This document shows, in pieces, positions 1 through 8,223 of a stretch of DNA of 64,000 nucleotides. The translations under genes were made by a program, and so were the position numbers. Within the stretch, counting starts at the first letter, position 1, and every line of letters starts with the position of its first letter. The stretch is from assembly GCA_027078545.1 (NCBI GenBank), contig JALWXN010000004.1, positions 828,133 to 892,132 of the forward strand, written 5' to 3'. A model generated the notes under the pieces. That model was given only the letters and a program-made list of their open reading frames with translations. It was not told the DNA's origin and ran no database searches. The stretch comes from Nitrososphaeria archaeon (lineage in GTDB: Archaea > Thermoproteota > Nitrososphaeria > Geothermarchaeales > JDFR-13).

Positions 1-2
1 TG

Positions 3-212
3 ACCCTTATGAAGAGGCTTATGGAGCTCCTTAGGGAGTATGGAGCCGACGACATCCCCGTATTCCTAGGGGGAACAATACCCGTACCCGATATCGAGCC
101 GATAAAGAGGATGGGTGTTAGGGAGGTTTTCCTACCAGGCACCTCCCTAAGGGAGATAGTGGAGATGATTAGACAGGCCGGGCTGGAGAGGAGGAAGAGG
201 AGGGGCTGGTAG
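3..212 (+). CDS. methylmalonyl-CoA mutase, cobalamin-binding subunit (C-terminal part)
   Basis: This is the 3' end of a gene that begins before the window; the frame is open from base 3. The 70 visible residues match the end of the B12-binding Rossmann domain of methylmalonyl-CoA mutase: a helix (LMELLREYG), a strand with the V-F-L-G-G-T-I-P turn, then G-V-x-x-V-F-L-P-G-T and a closing helix. In this family the domain holds adenosylcobalamin for the interconversion of methylmalonyl-CoA and succinyl-CoA. The His ligand of cobalamin lies upstream and is not visible. The MeaB gene starts two bases after the stop, which supports the assignment. The catalytic large subunit is not in the window. 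Confidence 0.85.
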   Translation, partial: TLMKRLMELLREYGADDIPVFLGGTIPVPDIEPIKRMGVREVFLPGTSLREIVEMIRQAGLERRKRRGW

Positions 213-214
213 GT

Positions 215-1162
215 ATGGACTATAGTAGGCTTATCGAGAAGGCTCTCAAGGGTGATAGGTTGGCTACTGGGAGGCTCCTAAGCATAGTAGAGAGGGATCC
301 ACGGGGAGCCAGCATGGTCCTCGAGAGCCTACCCGAGAGGGAGGGCTACCACGTCATAGGGGTAACAGGGATAGCCGGGAGTGGTAAGAGCACCCTCTTA
401 TCGAGGCTCCTGACACACTATGCTGACAAGGGTTATAGATGCGCAGTGGTAGCTATAGACCCGAGTAGCGCATACTCCAGGGGGGCGCTCCTCGGAGATA
501 GGATAAGGATGCAGATGCACGCCACGAATCCAAACATCTTCATAAGGAGCGTCTCGACTAGGGGGTTGAAGGGAGGCCTCTCATTCGCAGGGGTCGCGAT
601 GATAGACGTTTTCGGCAGGCTGGGCTACGACAAGGTCTTCATAGAGAGCATCGGGGTGGGCCAGGCAGATGTAGACATAATGAGGATTGCCGACACCATA
701 GTGGTGGTGACCGTTCCAGGCTTGGGGGACGATATCCAGGCCCTCAAGGCAGGGGTCATGGAGATAGGTGACATATATGTGATCAACAAGGTGGATAAGG
801 ACCGTGAGGGAGCCAACAAGACGATGGAGTACCTCCTATTCGCCATCGAGGCTGGTGAGCTGGGGCATAGGGGTTGGAGACCTAGGATCGTGAAGACCTC
901 CGCAGTCCTCGACGAGGGGATCGATGAGCTTATCGATGCGATCGAGGAGCATTACAGGTTCATCCTCGGGACTGGTAGGTATGGATCTGGGAGGGAGAGG
1001 CGTAGAGAGATACTTGTCCGCCTCCTAGCAGAGAAGATGTTGATCGACGCCCTAGAGAGTATAGAGATAGAGACTGGCAAGGATCTCTATGAAGGGGCGC
1101 TGGAGCTTCTTAGGAGGGTCACAGCGAGATACGTGGATACCACTGGGGGTGGAGAGGCCTAG
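215..1162 (+). CDS. meaB: MeaB/ArgK-type GTPase, methylmalonyl-CoA mutase chaperone
   Basis: This is a 315-residue G3E-family P-loop GTPase, the usual length for MeaB. The Walker A loop GIAGSGKST is at about residues 52-60. It is followed by AIDPSS near 87, the family motif GALLGDRIRM near 97, ESIGVGQ near 146 (ETVGVGQ in relatives) and the guanine-specificity motif NKVD near 191. Known MeaB proteins load and protect the cobalamin cofactor of methylmalonyl-CoA mutase using GTP. The gene follows the mutase B12 subunit by two bases, so the two are surely co-transcribed. Its last four bases overlap the convergent flavoprotein gene on the other strand. Confidence 0.93.
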   Translation: MDYSRLIEKALKGDRLATGRLLSIVERDPRGASMVLESLPEREGYHVIGVTGIAGSGKSTLLSRLLTHYADKGYRCAVVAIDPSSAYSRGALLGDRIRMQMHATNPNIFIRSVSTRGLKGGLSFAGVAMIDVFGRLGYDKVFIESIGVGQADVDIMRIADTIVVVTVPGLGDDIQALKAGVMEIGDIYVINKVDKDREGANKTMEYLLFAIEAGELGHRGWRPRIVKTSAVLDEGIDELIDAIEEHYRFILGTGRYGSGRERRREILVRLLAEKMLIDALESIEIETGKDLYEGALELLRRVTARYVDTTGGGEA

Positions 1163-2337
1163 CCGATGACGAGCCTCTCCCCAATCAGCCTACCCTTCTC
1201 GAAACGTGTAGGTAGGAAGGCCTCCATATCCCTATGAACCTCACCCTTCAGGATATGCCTAGCCATAAGGTACCCGGTGTAGGGAGCCATCATCAAACCA
1301 TGCCCACTGAAGCCCGTAGCTACATATAGCCCCTCGGGCCAGTCGGGGCTCCTACCCATTACATGGCTATTGTCTGGTGTGACGACATAGTTCCCGCTCC
1401 ACACACGCATAACGGTTGTAGAGGCTATCATCGGCATGAGCCTAGCCGCGAGATATGCATAGCGCCTATAATGCCTCAGAGTGGTTCCATGGCTATGATC
1501 CCCCTCAACATGTGGATAGTCCAGGCTACCCATCAACTCACCCCTCAGGGTCTGGGTTATGTAGAGGCCATCAGCATCAGCCCTAGTATCGATCAGGAGG
1601 GGTTCTAGGAAGGGTCTATACGGCTCAGAGACATAGAGCTCCTTCCTCACAGCCCTTATAGGCAGCTCAATCCCTATGGGGTCTAGCAGCTCCTTGGTAT
1701 ACTCCCCAGCGGCTACAACCACGTGCTCCGCCTCCACCTTCCTATCCCCTAGATCCACACCGACAACCCTGCCAGACTTCACTACTATCCCGAGCACCGG
1801 CCTATAGATCTCTACCTCGCCACCCCTACGTCTAAACCCATCCATATATCCATATACCAGTATGTCGTGGTGGAGCTTCCCATCCTGTGGAGCATAGACG
1901 GCGTGACTGAAGCCCTCGAGGTTCAGGTATGGATATCTACGAGCCACCTCCTCTATACTGGGGTACTCCACGCCAACGCCTAGGCCACGCCATATCTCCC
2001 TGTCATACCTCTCGAAGGCCTCCAGGACCTTCTCATCATTGATTAGCCATAGATAACCACCCCTTACGATGGTGGGGTTCCACCCCGTCTCACTTGGGAA
2101 CTTCATAAGCATCTCAATGCTCTTAATGGCGTAGACAGTGTTCTCACGGCTCCAGAAGTGGACCCTGAAGTGCCCAGCATTCCTCGTAGAGCCTCCACGC
2201 CCCGGATAGCGGCTCTCATATACAACTATGTCGAGGTCCCTCTCCATCTTCTTAAGGTGGTAGGCTATGGAGAAGCCTATCACGCCGCCCCCTACTATGG
2301 CTACGTCGTATCTATGCTTACGCTTCACCACCCTCAC
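1159..2337 (-). CDS. FAD-dependent oxidoreductase, DAO family (sarcosine oxidase beta / amine dehydrogenase-like)
   Basis: This 392-residue protein begins with a dinucleotide-binding motif (VAIVGGGVIGFSIAYHL, about residues 10-26) and ends with the D-amino-acid oxidase family signature around GFSGHGLMMAPYTG. In between are an STRNAGHF stretch typical of sarcosine and proline oxidases and GVDLG before an A-A-G-E-Y-T motif. Family members oxidise N-methyl or imino amino acids (sarcosine, glycine, proline, dimethylglycine). The start overlaps the upstream 556-residue flavoprotein gene by 20 bases, so the two form an operon and probably a heteromer like sarcosine oxidase alpha/beta or dye-linked L-proline dehydrogenase. 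The substrate cannot be read from sequence. Confidence 0.85.
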   Translation of the reverse strand: MRVVKRKHRYDVAIVGGGVIGFSIAYHLKKMERDLDIVVYESRYPGRGGSTRNAGHFRVHFWSRENTVYAIKSIEMLMKFPSETGWNPTIVRGGYLWLINDEKVLEAFERYDREIWRGLGVGVEYPSIEEVARRYPYLNLEGFSHAVYAPQDGKLHHDILVYGYMDGFRRRGGEVEIYRPVLGIVVKSGRVVGVDLGDRKVEAEHVVVAAGEYTKELLDPIGIELPIRAVRKELYVSEPYRPFLEPLLIDTRADADGLYITQTLRGELMGSLDYPHVEGDHSHGTTLRHYRRYAYLAARLMPMIASTTVMRVWSGNYVVTPDNSHVMGRSPDWPEGLYVATGFSGHGLMMAPYTGYLMARHILKGEVHRDMEAFLPTRFEKGRLIGERLVIG

Positions 2338-3988
2338 CCATGAAGATGCCTAGTGGATGGGACATGTATGGGGGTCTGATCCTATGGTGGAGATTCCTTA
2401 TGACCCCTCCATGCACCTCGTGGAGATACTTCAACGTATTGCTTAGACAGATCTTCCCCTGACACCTCCCAGTAGCTAGGCCGGAGTACCTCTTGATCAG
2501 GTCTATATCCACATATCCCAGCCTCTCAATGCTATGCCTCAGATCAGCTAGGCTAACGTCTAGGCAGGGGCATACCATGACATCCTCCTCATCGCTGTAG
2601 AAGCGGCGGGTCTTAGCAGGTATCACGCTCTCCCTCCTATAGACACTACCCATCAACTTGTCGAAGATAGGGTCGTTATCCAGCATCTTCCTAACCTCTG
2701 CTACATACTTCTTCCTATCCTCCTCCACATCCATGCCTAGATACTCGGCCGCTGATAACCCGGCTATCAACCCGCTATAGACGTCGTACTCCGTGGTGTA
2801 TACCCCTCCACAGGCCCCGGCTATGAAGATCTCCTCCCTCTCCGTACGCCCCTCGATGTCGTGCCATGGTATGTATCCACCCAGGCCATAGACATATACA
2901 TGCGTCATCCCCGTCTGCATCGAGACCCAGGAGTTGGCGGTCATCTCATAGGCGTAGAGGAAGAGGTCGGCCTCATAGACATGCTCCTCATCACCACGCC
3001 AGAAGCGTACACGCTCCACCTTCTCACGGCCCTCCAGGCGTAGCCGGTAGCCAACCCTATCCTTCTTCGGGTCTAGGGTGTTAAAGCTTATCACTATAGG
3101 CTCCCTACCCAACGACTCGAGGAACTCCTTAACAGGCGTGACCCACCTATCGAGGCCGAATAGGACGATCCTCCTAGGAGGCTCCAGCCCCATCCTCTTA
3201 ACCATCTTTAGGAATGAGCCCATGGGCATGGAGCCCGGCAGATCTATGTTCTCGGCTAGGGGAGGGTTCTCATAGAAGCCCGTAGCCAGTATGAGGGCCC
3301 TATACCTGATGTATACAGCCCTCTCACCACCCCAGTCATAGGCATATACACCATCCTCATGGAAGCCTTGGAAGACAGTCCTCCTAAGTATCCTGGCACC
3401 CCTAGCCTCCACAGCCTTTGCAAGCCGCTCAAGGCCTGAACCATCCATATCCTCAGGGCTGTAGAGGGGGCGCCTCCCACCGACCCAGTAGTCCATCTCG
3501 AGGATGAGGGGCTTAACACCCTTACCCACGGCTGAGAGAGCCGCGTGGAGGCCGGATATCCCGGCACCCACGATGAGTAGATCCGTCTCCAGCTCCACTG
3601 GTGGGCCAGGCCTGTATCCATCCCTAGGCGGCCCAGGCTGGCGGAGATTCTTCTTGACCCATCTCGAGGCTAGTCTCCAGCCAAGGCCGCTCCTAACAGG
3701 CCACTTATCGATACCCCCTACTCGGAAGAGGGGCTTGAAAACCGTGTTTAGGAGCCTCTCACCAGTACCGGGCCTCTCCACCCTGGCCTCCAACCCGTCC
3801 GAAGGGGTTAGATATGGATTCACCCATCCCCTATCAGTCTCCACCCTCTCAGGTGTCCATGGCTCTAGGTAGCCGGGCCCCCTAGGCCTCAGGTATCTAA
3901 GGCTGTAGTACCATGTGTAGACCCCCTCCCCCAGGAGCTTCTTCGCGAGGGGGTTGGGGCTATCCTCATCACTACTCATTACAGGCAT
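2318..3988 (-). CDS. FAD/[2Fe-2S] dehydrogenase large subunit (sarcosine oxidase alpha / HcnB-like)
   Basis: The 556-residue protein has an N-terminal extension of about 130 residues, an FAD Rossmann fold starting at LLIVGAGISGLHAA, a pyridine-nucleotide-disulphide oxidoreductase-like centre, and a C-terminal BFD-like [2Fe-2S] domain with C473, C475, C509 and C514 (pattern CxC and CxxxxC, ending GRCQGKIC). This order is that of sarcosine oxidase alpha, opine and dye-linked proline dehydrogenase subunits. The N-terminal extension resembles the linker of sarcosine oxidase alpha (YYSLRYLRPRG) but carries no cysteines, so the plant-type ferredoxin domain found at the start of TsoA/SoxA is absent. 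The start ATG overlaps the stop of the HD gene (TAATG). A second ATG lies three codons in. Confidence 0.83.
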   Translation of the reverse strand: MPVMSSDEDSPNPLAKKLLGEGVYTWYYSLRYLRPRGPGYLEPWTPERVETDRGWVNPYLTPSDGLEARVERPGTGERLLNTVFKPLFRVGGIDKWPVRSGLGWRLASRWVKKNLRQPGPPRDGYRPGPPVELETDLLIVGAGISGLHAALSAVGKGVKPLILEMDYWVGGRRPLYSPEDMDGSGLERLAKAVEARGARILRRTVFQGFHEDGVYAYDWGGERAVYIRYRALILATGFYENPPLAENIDLPGSMPMGSFLKMVKRMGLEPPRRIVLFGLDRWVTPVKEFLESLGREPIVISFNTLDPKKDRVGYRLRLEGREKVERVRFWRGDEEHVYEADLFLYAYEMTANSWVSMQTGMTHVYVYGLGGYIPWHDIEGRTEREEIFIAGACGGVYTTEYDVYSGLIAGLSAAEYLGMDVEEDRKKYVAEVRKMLDNDPIFDKLMGSVYRRESVIPAKTRRFYSDEEDVMVCPCLDVSLADLRHSIERLGYVDIDLIKRYSGLATGRCQGKICLSNTLKYLHEVHGGVIRNLHHRIRPPYMSHPLGIFMGEGGEA

Positions 3989-4590
3989 TATTTACCCCGA
4001 TACTCTATTTGAATATCCGTCTTTACCCTCTCCACAACCATACCAACCCATGACCTAACACCATCATCCCCAATCATACCTAGGAGATCCTCCACATTCC
4101 CTAGGCTAGACCCGATGATCTCCATCACCTTAGGATCCCTAAAACCCCTCCTCCAATACTCATACCCCTGTAGAAGCGTTGCTAGCTGCTCAGACAACTT
4201 ATATAGAAGCGCCTCCGGAGAGCCGTCATCCATCCCACCAGGCATGTCTATGCCCAGCTCCCTAAGCATCCCGCTGAGAACCATAGCCTCACGCCTCCTA
4301 TCCTCATCAGTCTTCTCAGGAGCTGGAACATCGCCCACCCTCGCCTCTGCCATGTCGTGTAGTAGGCAATACTCCACAACCCGGCCCCAGTCGACACCAT
4401 CCATCTCTGACCGCCTCCTAAGTACGAGGGCTATAACGGCTGCGTGGTACATATGCCCAGCTATCGACTCACCCCTATAGATACCAGCCTCCAGCCACCC
4501 AGTCCTGACGGTATGTTTCAGGACATGGATATCCCTGGTGAGTATCTCGAAGGAGGTATCCAAGGCGTGACACCCCACATAGATACACAT
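3988..4590 (-). CDS. HD-domain hydrolase (YfbR-like nucleotidase family)
   Basis: The 200-residue protein has the layout of the HD_3/YfbR group: LKHTVRTGWLEAGI, then E-S-I-A-G-H-M-Y-H (first metal His), then L-L-H-D-M-A-E-A (the HD pair) followed by R-V-G-D-V-P-A, and an acidic helix with the last Asp. Known members are metal-dependent 5'-nucleotidases acting on deoxynucleoside monophosphates. The first 20 residues have no counterpart in the family, so the true start could be a GTG or ATG a little downstream of 4590. It is the first gene of the minus-strand run into the two flavoproteins (overlap TAATG), although no pathway link is obvious. Confidence 0.75.
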   Translation of the reverse strand: MCIYVGCHALDTSFEILTRDIHVLKHTVRTGWLEAGIYRGESIAGHMYHAAVIALVLRRRSEMDGVDWGRVVEYCLLHDMAEARVGDVPAPEKTDEDRRREAMVLSGMLRELGIDMPGGMDDGSPEALLYKLSEQLATLLQGYEYWRRGFRDPKVMEIIGSSLGNVEDLLGMIGDDGVRSWVGMVVERVKTDIQIEYRGK

Positions 4591-4620
4591 AGAATTGTAT
4601 GTACCCCAGGATTTAGAACA

Positions 4621-4645
4621 GTTTAAATTATAACACCGTTATTAT
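4621..4645 (+). promoter_or_regulatory. promoter with operator-like inverted repeat
   Basis: TTTAAATT at 4622-4629 is a TATA box whose expected start site, about 26 bases on, is the ATG at 4653, so the transcript is probably leaderless. Bases 4627-4645 (ATTATAACACCGTTATTAT) match in 17 of 19 positions the perfect palindrome in front of the FTR1 gene at 23854-23872. A protein bound here would cover the space between TATA box and start site, which is where archaeal repressors act. Confidence 0.6.
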
Positions 4646-4652
4646 CCTTGGT

Positions 4653-5003
4653 ATGAACAGGGTCGTGGCCATCTCGGGCTTGATAGTACTACTGGCCGCT
4701 GTCCAGGTCTATATAGGCCTCAACATGTTCATGTTTGGGACTGGGGGGCTCCACCTACACATCACACTGGCGGTTATACTGCTGGGCCTAGCCCATATAC
4801 CCTTCCTAAGGACCACGGGGCTGGTGAAGAAGGTGTTTATGCTGATAATAGCCCTGATCACTATACAGGGAGTTATAGGGCTATACCTAGCCTTCGTTGA
4901 CCAGGTTAGGCAGCTACTACTCATACACCATATCAGCGGCTGGATAATACTCCTCCTCACAATGGTCGCTGCAGCCCTAGTCCTTAGGAGCTTCAGGGCC
5001 TGA
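4653..5003 (+). CDS. four-helix membrane protein with paired histidines (possible haem-binding)
   Basis: The 116 residues form four hydrophobic helices with almost no loops (about 4-26, 31-50, 58-78 and 88-112). Histidines sit at equivalent depths: H-L-H near the start of helix 2, one His in helix 2 (GLAHIPF) and H-H at the start of helix 4 (LLIHHISGW). That arrangement recalls small cytochrome b561 or CtaA-half proteins, which bind haem b between helices, but I do not recognise a named family and haem binding is inference. The gene is monocistronic and leaderless. Its operator-like element is shared with the FTR1 iron permease, which fits an iron-linked role. The 3' end overlaps the convergent cupin gene by 27 bases. 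Confidence 0.55.
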   Translation: MNRVVAISGLIVLLAAVQVYIGLNMFMFGTGGLHLHITLAVILLGLAHIPFLRTTGLVKKVFMLIIALITIQGVIGLYLAFVDQVRQLLLIHHISGWIILLLTMVAAALVLRSFRA

Positions 5004-5372
5004 CCCACCTATTTTTTCCAATATCTCCATCCTATCCGGTATCAATGGGGTTATACAGAGGAACTCCGCCTCCCCATCACCATTGTTCTCATATCTATGG
5101 GGTATCCTGCTGGGTAGATACATGACGTCTCCCTCCCCGACGAGATACTCCTCATCACCTATCCTGAGCCGGATCTCACCCCTGAGCATGTACTGGAGGT
5201 GATAGACATTTGTATGTACATGGAGTGGGATCACACCACCAGGCTCAAGTATGAAGTGCCTCAGGTTATAGTTGAACCCCCTCTCCCTAGTGGCACCCAG
5301 GACGGCCACCCTAGTCCTATACGCCCAGTCGACTGGATAGTATCTCCTATCACCCGACCTGTAGACCGGCAT
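4977..5372 (-). CDS. cupin-domain protein
   Basis: The 131-residue protein is a single small beta-barrel cupin. Motif 1 fits G(X)5HXH(X)4E(X)6G with G45, H51, H53 and G65 present; at the place of the usual glutamate ligand there is H58. Motif 2 is G-D-V-M-Y-L-P-S-R-I-P-H with H92. All four metal-ligand positions would therefore be histidine. Cupins of this size include sugar isomerases, dioxygenases and simple sensors, and the sequence does not say which. It lies 31 bases downstream of the 134-residue membrane protein gene on the same strand and could be the last gene of the MoxR-associated run. Confidence 0.75.
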   Translation of the reverse strand: MPVYRSGDRRYYPVDWAYRTRVAVLGATRERGFNYNLRHFILEPGGVIPLHVHTNVYHLQYMLRGEIRLRIGDEEYLVGEGDVMYLPSRIPHRYENNGDGEAEFLCITPLIPDRMEILEKIGGSGPEAPKD

Positions 5373-5403
5373 GGATAAGGATTAGGCCCTCGGGGATAGT
5401 TAA

Positions 5404-5808
5404 CTATTCAGCCCCGTGCTCCTCCCTCTTAAGCGTCTTGCTAAGAACCACGGTCCTCAGGAGGGTGACCGCCGCGCTGATAACTAGGAGGCCCACGCCT
5501 ATGGAGGCTACACCAGCGACGACCGAGTATTTACCCGGTGTCAGTAGGTCTATGCCGAGGAGTAGGAAATACATGCCAGTAGCCACGAGTAGGGCGGCCA
5601 TAACCTCCGCTATGATGTTGTCAAGATCCATCCCCCGCTCCACCCACCTAATATAGAGATATACCCCTATATAGGTGAAGAATATGCCTAGTAGGGAGGA
5701 GAGTGTGAAGAAGGTTGGGGAATAGGTGACATATCCAATTGAGTGGAATAGTATTAGGAAGCCGAACATGAGTATCCCCATAAGAAGGTGGCTCCTAAGG
5801 CTCGGCAT
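5404..5808 (-). CDS. small membrane protein, four predicted helices
   Basis: The 134 residues contain four hydrophobic segments (about 9-27, 34-53, 65-87 and 93-118) with short loops and a charged tail (LKREEHGAE). No family is recognised. The start lies one base after the stop of the 357-residue membrane protein, so it belongs to the same transcript as the MoxR/DUF58 genes. Confidence 0.6.
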   Translation of the reverse strand: MPSLRSHLLMGILMFGFLILFHSIGYVTYSPTFFTLSSLLGIFFTYIGVYLYIRWVERGMDLDNIIAEVMAALLVATGMYFLLLGIDLLTPGKYSVVAGVASIGVGLLVISAAVTLLRTVVLSKTLKREEHGAE

Positions 5809-5809
5809 C

Positions 5810-6883
5810 TCAGAACACCAGTCTGACGAGGAGGCGGAGTAGGCCTCTATACAGCTCGATCAGCTTCTCAAGCTCCGCCTGGTCGAACGTCTGGTTGATC
5901 ACAGGGTCTAGTGGGGTCTGGTAAGGGTAGTGCGTCATGCTGGTGAGGTCGTTGAAGTACTGCTGGGCCAAGAGTGAGAAGTAGGTTATGGGGTCTCTGA
6001 ATAGGTATGCTATATCTCCGAAGTATAGTATATGTATAGCGATCACCACGGCGAGGGAGAATAGGTAGGGGATGCCCTTCAGGACATTATATATCAGACG
6101 TATCCTCACGATCTTCAGGGCCCACCTCCTCTCCTTCTCATAATCCCTCATCAGGAGATCCCTCGCCTGCCCCCGAAGCCCAGCGGTATAGACGACGAGA
6201 GGCTCCACAAGGTTATAGAGGATGTATGTCACTATGGATAGGTAGGCAAGGAGAATAACCAAGTATCCAAAGTTACTCGTCACAATCTCTGTCACTAGCC
6301 CCCTAATCCTCTCGGGCACGGCCCCGGATATCTCTACAGCCGATTCGTAGAAGCGGATACCCATCTCCCTAAAGATTAGGGCTGCGCCGACAGTGAGTAT
6401 CAACGCGACGGCTATGTCTATGCCTATGTAGCTGGGCCTATCAATTGTGAGGCCTACCCTCCCACCCAGCAGCCCGGGTAGTCCACTCGCCAGGTTGTGG
6501 AGAACGATCACGGCGAAGCCTAGCAGTATGATTGTGACCCCCGGCCCAACCAGTGTAGCCATTACCTCGACATCCCTATACTCGGAGACCGCCCTATACA
6601 CCACGGGGTAATGGGTTATCACCCCGACCATGAAGGTCAGGAGTAGTGAGAAGACTGGTATCCAGTCCCCCCTATACCTGGCCCAGGCCAGTGAGGAGGA
6701 TATACCAGTGCCTAGAGACATTACTAGGTAGATGTTCTTAACCTCCTCAACCCCCTGGGATACACCTAGATAGCGATCCAGCCATGCTGAGAAGGAGTCG
6801 TAGAGCATTATGTGGAGATATAGGATTACTATCCCAGCCGCAGCCGTCAAGACCACTGGGAATACATTCCTAACACTCTTCAT
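5810..6883 (-). CDS. multi-pass membrane protein of the MoxR/DUF58 cluster
   Basis: The 357-residue protein has about seven hydrophobic helices (near 9-28, 50-68, 75-94, 105-130, 150-170, 205-225 and 270-295) and a soluble, tyrosine-rich C-terminal tail of about 60 residues. I recognise no enzyme motif. It starts inside the last four bases of the DUF58 gene and is followed one base later by another membrane protein, so it is translationally tied to that cluster. Membrane partners of unknown function are common next to DUF58 and MoxR genes. Confidence 0.6.
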   Translation of the reverse strand: MKSVRNVFPVVLTAAAGIVILYLHIMLYDSFSAWLDRYLGVSQGVEEVKNIYLVMSLGTGISSSLAWARYRGDWIPVFSLLLTFMVGVITHYPVVYRAVSEYRDVEVMATLVGPGVTIILLGFAVIVLHNLASGLPGLLGGRVGLTIDRPSYIGIDIAVALILTVGAALIFREMGIRFYESAVEISGAVPERIRGLVTEIVTSNFGYLVILLAYLSIVTYILYNLVEPLVVYTAGLRGQARDLLMRDYEKERRWALKIVRIRLIYNVLKGIPYLFSLAVVIAIHILYFGDIAYLFRDPITYFSLLAQQYFNDLTSMTHYPYQTPLDPVINQTFDQAELEKLIELYRGLLRLLVRLVF

Positions 6884-8223
6884 GTAGGGGTCAGCCTCCT
6901 AAACTCCTCGAACCGGGCCATTATATAGTCAAACATCGTGTCTGGCCCAACCTCCACCACGGGGACACCCATCGCCCCCAACCTGTCCTCGGCCTCCCTA
7001 CGCCTCTCCTCGGTCTCGACCTGTGAGGCCAGGTATAAGACCCTGTCGACGCCCTCCAGCTCCCTGATGTCGAAGTGTACGGCTGCCGGGCTTATCACAT
7101 ATACCACGTGGCCCATCCTCCTTAGGAGGCTGATCATCTCTACATCGCCCTCCATCGTCAGGTCTGTTATGTAGATGTATAGCGTCTTACCCATCACCCC
7201 CATCCCCTGGATAAGCATCGAGGGTGTAGGTAAGAGATACTCATCCCTCCCTAGGAAGATGGGTACCCGGGCCAGCGTATCCGTGAACCTCTTTAGACTA
7301 GCCTCGGTTACACGTGTCAGTGGGACGGCGAGCCGGGCCACACCTGTGATTACTAGGCCCACCCTGTTATAGCTATGTATCTGGCTAGCCACTATCTCAG
7401 CAGCCACCCTGGCTACGTAGTCATACCTCCTCTCACCAAGCCTACCAGCCAGCATCTGCCTAGTGGCTGAGATCACGATGACTATGTCCGACTCACTCTC
7501 CCTGTAATACTCCCTTAGCATGAGCTCCGCCCTCCGGGCAGTGGCCTTCCAGTCTATGAAGCGTGTATCGTCACCAGGGACATACTCCCTAATCTCCTTG
7601 AACTCCATGCTGTAGCCATGCTCTATACTCGTCTTCACCCCAATCATGTACCTACTGCTAGCCTCGTAGGAATCTCCAGTGGCGACAGCGGGTACGGGTA
7701 CACATCTTATGGCTGACACCTCGACCGCGGCGTCCCTCCTCTCAATGGTGTATATGCTCAGAACATCCCTGGTTCTGAGATATACGGGGCCGAAGACATG
7801 TGTACCGACACCCCTAACCCTGATCCTATATGTCAGGACAGCCTCGCTCCTAGGGGGTAGGTAGAATACAGCCTTGTTACTCCCCCCTACAAGCCTCGTC
7901 GATGATGGGTAGTGATCCACGACGCTGATAGGGTAGTGCCCAACCCAGCCCCTATTCCTGATCCTGAGCCTCACAACCGCCTCCTCCCCATCCCTGACCA
8001 CTCTGGGACACTCCCTAACTATCTCGAGCCTCTCCAGGGAGGCGGCTCTAAGCCTTGAGTATAGCCATCCACCTACGAGCAATAAGTATATCACTATCGG
8101 CATTAGGATCAGGGATGGAACCGCCTCGAGCCAGAGCATCGGGATGGCTATGGAGAAGAGCGTAGCCGCTACAACTATCAAGACCTTGCCCAGGCTATTG
8201 ATGCCTAGGGATACCCTACTCAT
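6880..8223 (-). CDS. DUF58 protein with vWA-like fold
   Basis: The 447-residue protein starts with two membrane helices (about 10-50), followed by an immunoglobulin-like region and the DUF58 core. The hallmark E-I-R-E-Y-V-P-G-D-D-T-R-F-I-D-W-K-A-T-A-R is near residues 209-229, followed by DIVIVIS, a vWA-type strand with a partial metal-site motif. DUF58 proteins are standard partners of MoxR ATPases, and the MoxR gene directly upstream overlaps it by four bases. Proposed roles are chaperone-assisted assembly of membrane or cell-envelope complexes. The exact target here is unknown. Confidence 0.88.
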   Translation of the reverse strand: MSRVSLGINSLGKVLIVVAATLFSIAIPMLWLEAVPSLILMPIVIYLLLVGGWLYSRLRAASLERLEIVRECPRVVRDGEEAVVRLRIRNRGWVGHYPISVVDHYPSSTRLVGGSNKAVFYLPPRSEAVLTYRIRVRGVGTHVFGPVYLRTRDVLSIYTIERRDAAVEVSAIRCVPVPAVATGDSYEASSRYMIGVKTSIEHGYSMEFKEIREYVPGDDTRFIDWKATARRAELMLREYYRESESDIVIVISATRQMLAGRLGERRYDYVARVAAEIVASQIHSYNRVGLVITGVARLAVPLTRVTEASLKRFTDTLARVPIFLGRDEYLLPTPSMLIQGMGVMGKTLYIYITDLTMEGDVEMISLLRRMGHVVYVISPAAVHFDIRELEGVDRVLYLASQVETEERRREAEDRLGAMGVPVVEVGPDTMFDYIMARFEEFRRLTPT

